Below, in pieces: positions 60,726-64,000 of a stretch of 64,000 bases of DNA. The DNA comes from Clostridium jeddahitimonense. Lineage in GTDB: Bacteria; Bacillota; Clostridia; Clostridiales; Clostridiaceae. The DNA is taken from positions 679,182 through 743,181 of the forward strand of contig LM994670.1 in assembly GCA_000753455.2 (NCBI GenBank). The letters are read 5' to 3'. The notes beneath the pieces were generated by a model. It saw nothing but the letters and a program-made list of their open reading frames with translations. It was not told the DNA's origin and did not search any database. The position numbers and the translations under genes were made by a program. Within the stretch, counting starts at the first letter, position 1. Each line of letters starts with the position of its first letter.

Positions 60726-61472
60726 TTATAGGATTTTTGTATAAAGCTCTGCCCAAGCAGGAAAGAATCCAGAGTTAATGGCTACATTCTGAGAGTTAAA
60801 ATGAGTTTCTACAGTTCCGTAGAAAGGAACTTTACCTCTATTTAACACTTCGTTTTTTAATAAGGTTACAAGAGTAGTAGCAATACCTTTTCCCCTGTAT
60901 TCAGGAAAAACATCAATTCCAATTTGCCACATAGTATCACTATCACTGCTTGCACCGGCCATTCCTAACATAGTATCGCCATCGAAAGCTGCAACAGCAA
61001 GAACATCAGGGTGATTTTTATCAAAAGCAAAAGCTTCACCAAATCTATTATCATTTTGGAATTGAGAGATCTCAGCTTTTTCATACCATTTTATTGAGAA
61101 TGGAGTTTTAATATCTGTATTAGTTATTTTAGGAAGATAATAATGATGTATATCAGCTATTTCGTGACCAAACTCTTTAAGTTTATTATCTATAGATTTC
61201 AGTTTTGGATATTCAGAAAGCCAAGCAGCATCTGTAGTTAGTAGTTTTTCTTTACACCAAGGAAGAATTTTAGAGTCAGCTGCTATAAAAGCTTTTCCAT
61301 TAAAACATAATATTTTTAAAAAGCATCCGTCATTATCATAAATTCTTCTACCATCAATAAGGATATTCTCTACAATAATATTATTTTTGCTAAGCAGATC
61401 ATTTTTATTAAAATTGTAATCTAAAGATAGTTGAGCTGTAGCGATTTGTAAAATTTCATTTTTATTAAGCAT
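60726..61472 (-). CDS. GNAT-family N-acetyltransferase with N-terminal extension
   Basis: A 248-residue protein whose C-terminal half (about 120-248) is a GNAT domain: VAAFDGDTMLGMAGASSDSDTMWQIGIDVFPEYRGKGIATTLV (type, RGKGIA loop near 195) and NVAINSGFFPAWAELYTK at the end. The N-terminal 110 residues are not assignable and could hold the substrate. It is the first gene of the two-gene acetyltransferase unit. The start at 61472 has AAAGGATG upstream. Confidence 0.86.
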   Translation of the reverse strand: MLNKNEILQIATAQLSLDYNFNKNDLLSKNNIIVENILIDGRRIYDNDGCFLKILCFNGKAFIAADSKILPWCKEKLLTTDAAWLSEYPKLKSIDNKLKEFGHEIADIHHYYLPKITNTDIKTPFSIKWYEKAEISQFQNDNRFGEAFAFDKNHPDVLAVAAFDGDTMLGMAGASSDSDTMWQIGIDVFPEYRGKGIATTLVTLLKNEVLNRGKVPFYGTVETHFNSQNVAINSGFFPAWAELYTKIL

Positions 61473-61645
61473 ATAATCAACATCCTTTTTTATTAACTTA
61501 TATTGTATAAATTAATTTTAACATATTTTATTGTAAGTTATTACAAATGTAGTTGAATATTAACAAGGTTTATGTATAATAGAAATAATACAAATTTAAA
61601 ATTGCAATTTGTATTAAAAATATTATGCAATAGGGGTGAATGGAT

Positions 61646-62416
61646 ATGATGAAATTAGAAGAAATTTATGAATATTTTAATGAAGAAAAAAGACTAAATA
61701 GCTCAAATGCAAGTAGTGTTGAATTTATAACAACTACAAATTTTATAGACAAGTATTTGAAAAAGGAATCAAAAATATTAGATATAGGAGCAGCTACTGG
61801 AGCTTATAGTCTTCATTATGCAGAAAAAGGGTATGACGTTACTTCTATTGAGCCAGTAAAAAGAAATGTTGATATTTTAGAAGCAAAGATAACTGAAGAT
61901 ATGAATATAAAGGTTTATCAAGGTAACGCTCTAGATTTATCATATCTTGAAGATAACAGCTTTGATGTTGTTTTATGCTTCGGACCTCTATATCATCTAA
62001 AAAGTGATGAAGATAAATTAAGAGTTATTAATGAAAGTAAAAGAGTGTGTAAGAAAGATGGAAAAATATTATTTGCGTATCTTTCTAATGATATGGTCTT
62101 TGTAACTGAAACTTTTATTTATAATACTGCAAATCATTTGTTAGGTGATAAGTATGATAAGGAGAGTTTTAAATTAGTAGATGAAACTCCATTTTGTTTT
62201 ATGACAGTAGGCAAGATGGAAGAATTGATGATAGAGAGTAATTTAAATAAGGTTACACATTTTGCTGCAGATGGACTAGCAGAACTTATGGCTGATAAAA
62301 TTAATAAGTTTAGCAAAGACGAGTTTAATGAATGGATGAGGTTTCACCTGTATACTTGTGAAAAACCGGAATTATTAGGATATAGTAATCATGTAGTTTT
62401 TGTTGCAAGCAAATAA
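61646..62416 (+). CDS. Class I SAM-dependent methyltransferase
   Basis: A 256-residue methyltransferase. SAM-binding motif I is ILDIGAATGAYSLHYAEKG (type, near residue 45), the acidic residue is in TSIEPVKRNVDIL, and motif IV is DVVLCFGPLYHLKSDEDKL (near 105). Several in-frame ATGs exist (61640, 61646, 61649); AGGGGTGA at 61632-61639 fits 61646 best. The methyl acceptor, probably a small molecule, is unknown. Single-gene unit. Confidence 0.9.
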   Translation: MMKLEEIYEYFNEEKRLNSSNASSVEFITTTNFIDKYLKKESKILDIGAATGAYSLHYAEKGYDVTSIEPVKRNVDILEAKITEDMNIKVYQGNALDLSYLEDNSFDVVLCFGPLYHLKSDEDKLRVINESKRVCKKDGKILFAYLSNDMVFVTETFIYNTANHLLGDKYDKESFKLVDETPFCFMTVGKMEELMIESNLNKVTHFAADGLAELMADKINKFSKDEFNEWMRFHLYTCEKPELLGYSNHVVFVASK

Positions 62417-62451
62417 AAATTAAAAAATCGATAATATATTTAACTTGAGAG

Positions 62452-62506
62452 AAAGACTCTGAAATAGCTTTTTTTAATTAAAAATGCAATTTTAGAGTCT
62501 TTTATT
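62452..62506 (+). terminator. Rho-independent terminator with internal loop
   Basis: AAAGACTCT (62452-62460) pairs with AGAGTCTTT (62494-62502), with a second stem AAAT/ATTT and GC/GC inside, followed by TATTATT. Confidence 0.75.
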
Positions 62507-62635
62507 ATTAAAATAATTATTTTATGAATAAAAGAGTAACAAATAGTTAAATTAAGATTAAAAGTGTGAGAAAAAAACCAAAAAAAGTATGGAAAATTTT
62601 CCGATGGTAGGAATTTAAATTTGGAATAAAATCCG

Positions 62636-62661
62636 TATAATAAAACTTGAAAACGTTATTA
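62636..62661 (+). promoter_or_regulatory. -10 box and cre site of the PTS EIIC gene
   Basis: TATAAT (62636-62641) is followed at the expected start of transcription by TGAAAACGTTATTA (62648-62661), a good CcpA cre site. The upstream -35 is weak. The same core TGAAAACGTTA, in the other orientation, lies at the start site of the EIIB gene at 58000. A palindrome GGAAAATTTTCC is at 62591-62602. Confidence 0.68.
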
Positions 62662-62682
62662 AAAAAACAAGGGGGAATTAAA

Positions 62683-63978
62683 ATGAACTTTATTTCAAGA
62701 TTTATTGAAGAGAAAATGGTTCCAGTAGTATCTAAATTCGCTAATTTAAGATACATGAGAGCACTTAAATCAGGCTTTATGGTTATAATGCCTTTAACAA
62801 TTATAGCATCAGTATTTTTATTAATAACAGACTTCCCTATAGCTGGTTATCCAGAATTTATGGCAAAAATATTTGGTGAAGGTTGGGATAGTTTCCTTTC
62901 ACCTGCATATAGAGCTACATTTGATATAATTGGAATCATGTTAGCTGGTACAATAGCTTACAAATTATCAGAAGATGATAAGATGGATCCGCTACCAGTT
63001 ATGATTATTTCTATAGTAGCTTACGTAATAGTTACACCTAAATTTGTTACTGCTGAATCAGGTGAAGTAATAAACAAAGTACTTCCAATGGCATGGCTTG
63101 GAACAAAAGGTGTTATAACAGCAATTATAATGAGTATAACTTCAACAGAACTTTATAGATTTGTAGTTAAAAAGAACTTAGTAATTAAATTACCAGAAAA
63201 TGTACCACCAATGGTATATAAATCTTTCGTATCATTAATACCAGGAGTAATAGTAGTTGCATATGCATTATTAATAAACGGAATATTCTTAAGCATGGGA
63301 ACTTCAATGCATGAATTCATATATGACATATTACAAGTTCCACTTCAAGGATTAACAGCATCTCCAGCTGCTATAACAGTAGTTGCAGGGTTAAATGGAT
63401 TCTTATGGTGGTTTGGTATTCACCCAACAGTTGTTAACTCAATTGTAAACCCATTATTAAATGCAAACTCAGTAGAAAACTTAGAATTATTTAAACAAGG
63501 TGCTTTAACATTAGAAAATGCAAATATCGGAACAATTCAAATGATTGACCAATTTGCAACTATAGGTGGAGCAGGTATGACTGTAGGACTAGTTTTAGCT
63601 ATGGTAGTTGTTGCTAGATCTGAAAGAATGAAAATGATGAGAAACTTAAGTACAGTTCCAGCATTATTCAATATAAATGAACCAATAATATTTGGTTTAC
63701 CAGTAATACTTAACCCATTAATGTTAATTCCATTAACATTAGCACCAATAGTTTCAGTTCTTATTGCAATATTTGCTATGAAGATAGGATTCTTAAGTCC
63801 ATTTAACGGGGTAGTAGCTCCATGGCCAACACCTCCAATATTCAGTGGATTCTTAGTAAGCGGATGGCAAGGTGCATTAGTACAAGTAGTTGCGATAGCA
63901 GCAGCATTTGCAATATACTACCCATTTGTGTTAGCTTTAGATAAGCAATATAGAGCTGAAGAGTCAATAGAAGCTTAG
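62683..63978 (+). CDS. PTS cellobiose-type EIIC permease
   Basis: A 431-residue membrane component of the lactose/cellobiose PTS. It has about ten hydrophobic segments, the family block GFLWWFGIHPTVVNSIV (near residue 245) and NINEPIIFGLPVILNP (near 330), with the substrate-binding His in GIHPT and Glu in NEP. It imports a beta-glucoside or similar disaccharide. The frame is open from 62647, but AAGGGGGA selects the ATG at 62683. The window ends 22 bp after the stop with GTGAGGTGCACAT, which looks like the ribosome site and first bases of a following gene. Confidence 0.93.
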   Translation: MNFISRFIEEKMVPVVSKFANLRYMRALKSGFMVIMPLTIIASVFLLITDFPIAGYPEFMAKIFGEGWDSFLSPAYRATFDIIGIMLAGTIAYKLSEDDKMDPLPVMIISIVAYVIVTPKFVTAESGEVINKVLPMAWLGTKGVITAIIMSITSTELYRFVVKKNLVIKLPENVPPMVYKSFVSLIPGVIVVAYALLINGIFLSMGTSMHEFIYDILQVPLQGLTASPAAITVVAGLNGFLWWFGIHPTVVNSIVNPLLNANSVENLELFKQGALTLENANIGTIQMIDQFATIGGAGMTVGLVLAMVVVARSERMKMMRNLSTVPALFNINEPIIFGLPVILNPLMLIPLTLAPIVSVLIAIFAMKIGFLSPFNGVVAPWPTPPIFSGFLVSGWQGALVQVVAIAAAFAIYYPFVLALDKQYRAEESIEA

Positions 63979-64000
63979 AATTTTAAAGTGAGGTGCACAT

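Overview
The window is low-GC, AT-rich DNA. Codon use favours AGA, ATA and TTA, Shine-Dalgarno sites are strong (AAGGAGG-like), and TTG starts are frequent. It carries several PTS and ABC sugar uptake systems, a VTC-type polymerase and a clostridial gene repertoire, which points to a chromosomal segment of Clostridium sensu stricto or a close relative. The species cannot be named from the sequence alone. I see no insertion sequence, prophage, CRISPR array or rRNA. One tRNA is present, the initiator tRNA-fMet.

Layout. 1-5444: the 3' part of a maltose-type ABC importer operon, with a truncated binding protein, a small membrane protein, a MalF-like permease with a long coiled-coil head, a MalG-like permease and an MsmK-like ATPase. 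5445-9150: histidinol-phosphatase, tRNA-fMet, an orphan small gene, paired half-size chromate transporters and a DUF2500 protein. 9279-16525: a two-component system, a CDF metal transporter behind a Fur-type box, an ABC-2 exporter and a Na/Pi cotransporter. 16659-30244: a proline-rich unknown, a membrane acyltransferase, an HlyD-MacB-type efflux system with its own two-component system, a TtcA-like tRNA thiolase, and a divergent pair of units: a beta-helix lipoprotein, and a VTC polymerase with a DUF4956 protein. 30376-36175: MarR, a heterodimeric ABC exporter and a CmpB-like membrane protein. 36463-42926: a PTS, GH38 alpha-mannosidase, RpiR and ROK kinase operon for alpha-mannosides or mannosylglycerate. 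43061-51736: a flavohaemoglobin-like reductase, an acetyltransferase, a GntR/DUF1648/YhfC(broken)/DUF3887 cluster, a HAD phosphatase, an exported flavin reductase and its divergent MerR. 52024-63978: AspD, a Zn-PLC-like protein, TauE, a ClC transporter, a pentapeptide-repeat protein, split cellobiose-type PTS genes (EIIB and EIIC), signal peptidase I, an HD protein, two acetyltransferases and a methyltransferase.

The most unusual content is non-coding. Five 220-290 bp elements (5445, 7223, 12523, 14493, 51737) are each built from about eight to eleven short hairpins at a regular spacing of about 23 nt. The hairpins are joined by linkers reading GGGGAAAAG or GAGAAATAT in the left half and the reverse complement in the right half, so the whole element can also fold back on itself. 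Each begins at, or inside, the stop codon of a gene; three lie exactly between two convergent stop codons. Stems differ between copies while pairing is kept. A third, simpler hairpin repeat group sits after the stop codons at 697, 30245 and 35110.

The second notable point is regulatory. The two divergent promoters at 28665-28770 carry the same GTTAA-N6-GTTAA tandem repeat exactly 7 nt upstream of a TATAAT box. This ties the beta-helix lipoprotein to the VTC/DUF4956 operon, and probably to one of the two OmpR-type regulators in the window. Other readable control sites are a Fur-type box, a MarR operator cluster on a consensus promoter, a MerR-type 19-bp-spacer promoter and two cre sites over PTS promoters.
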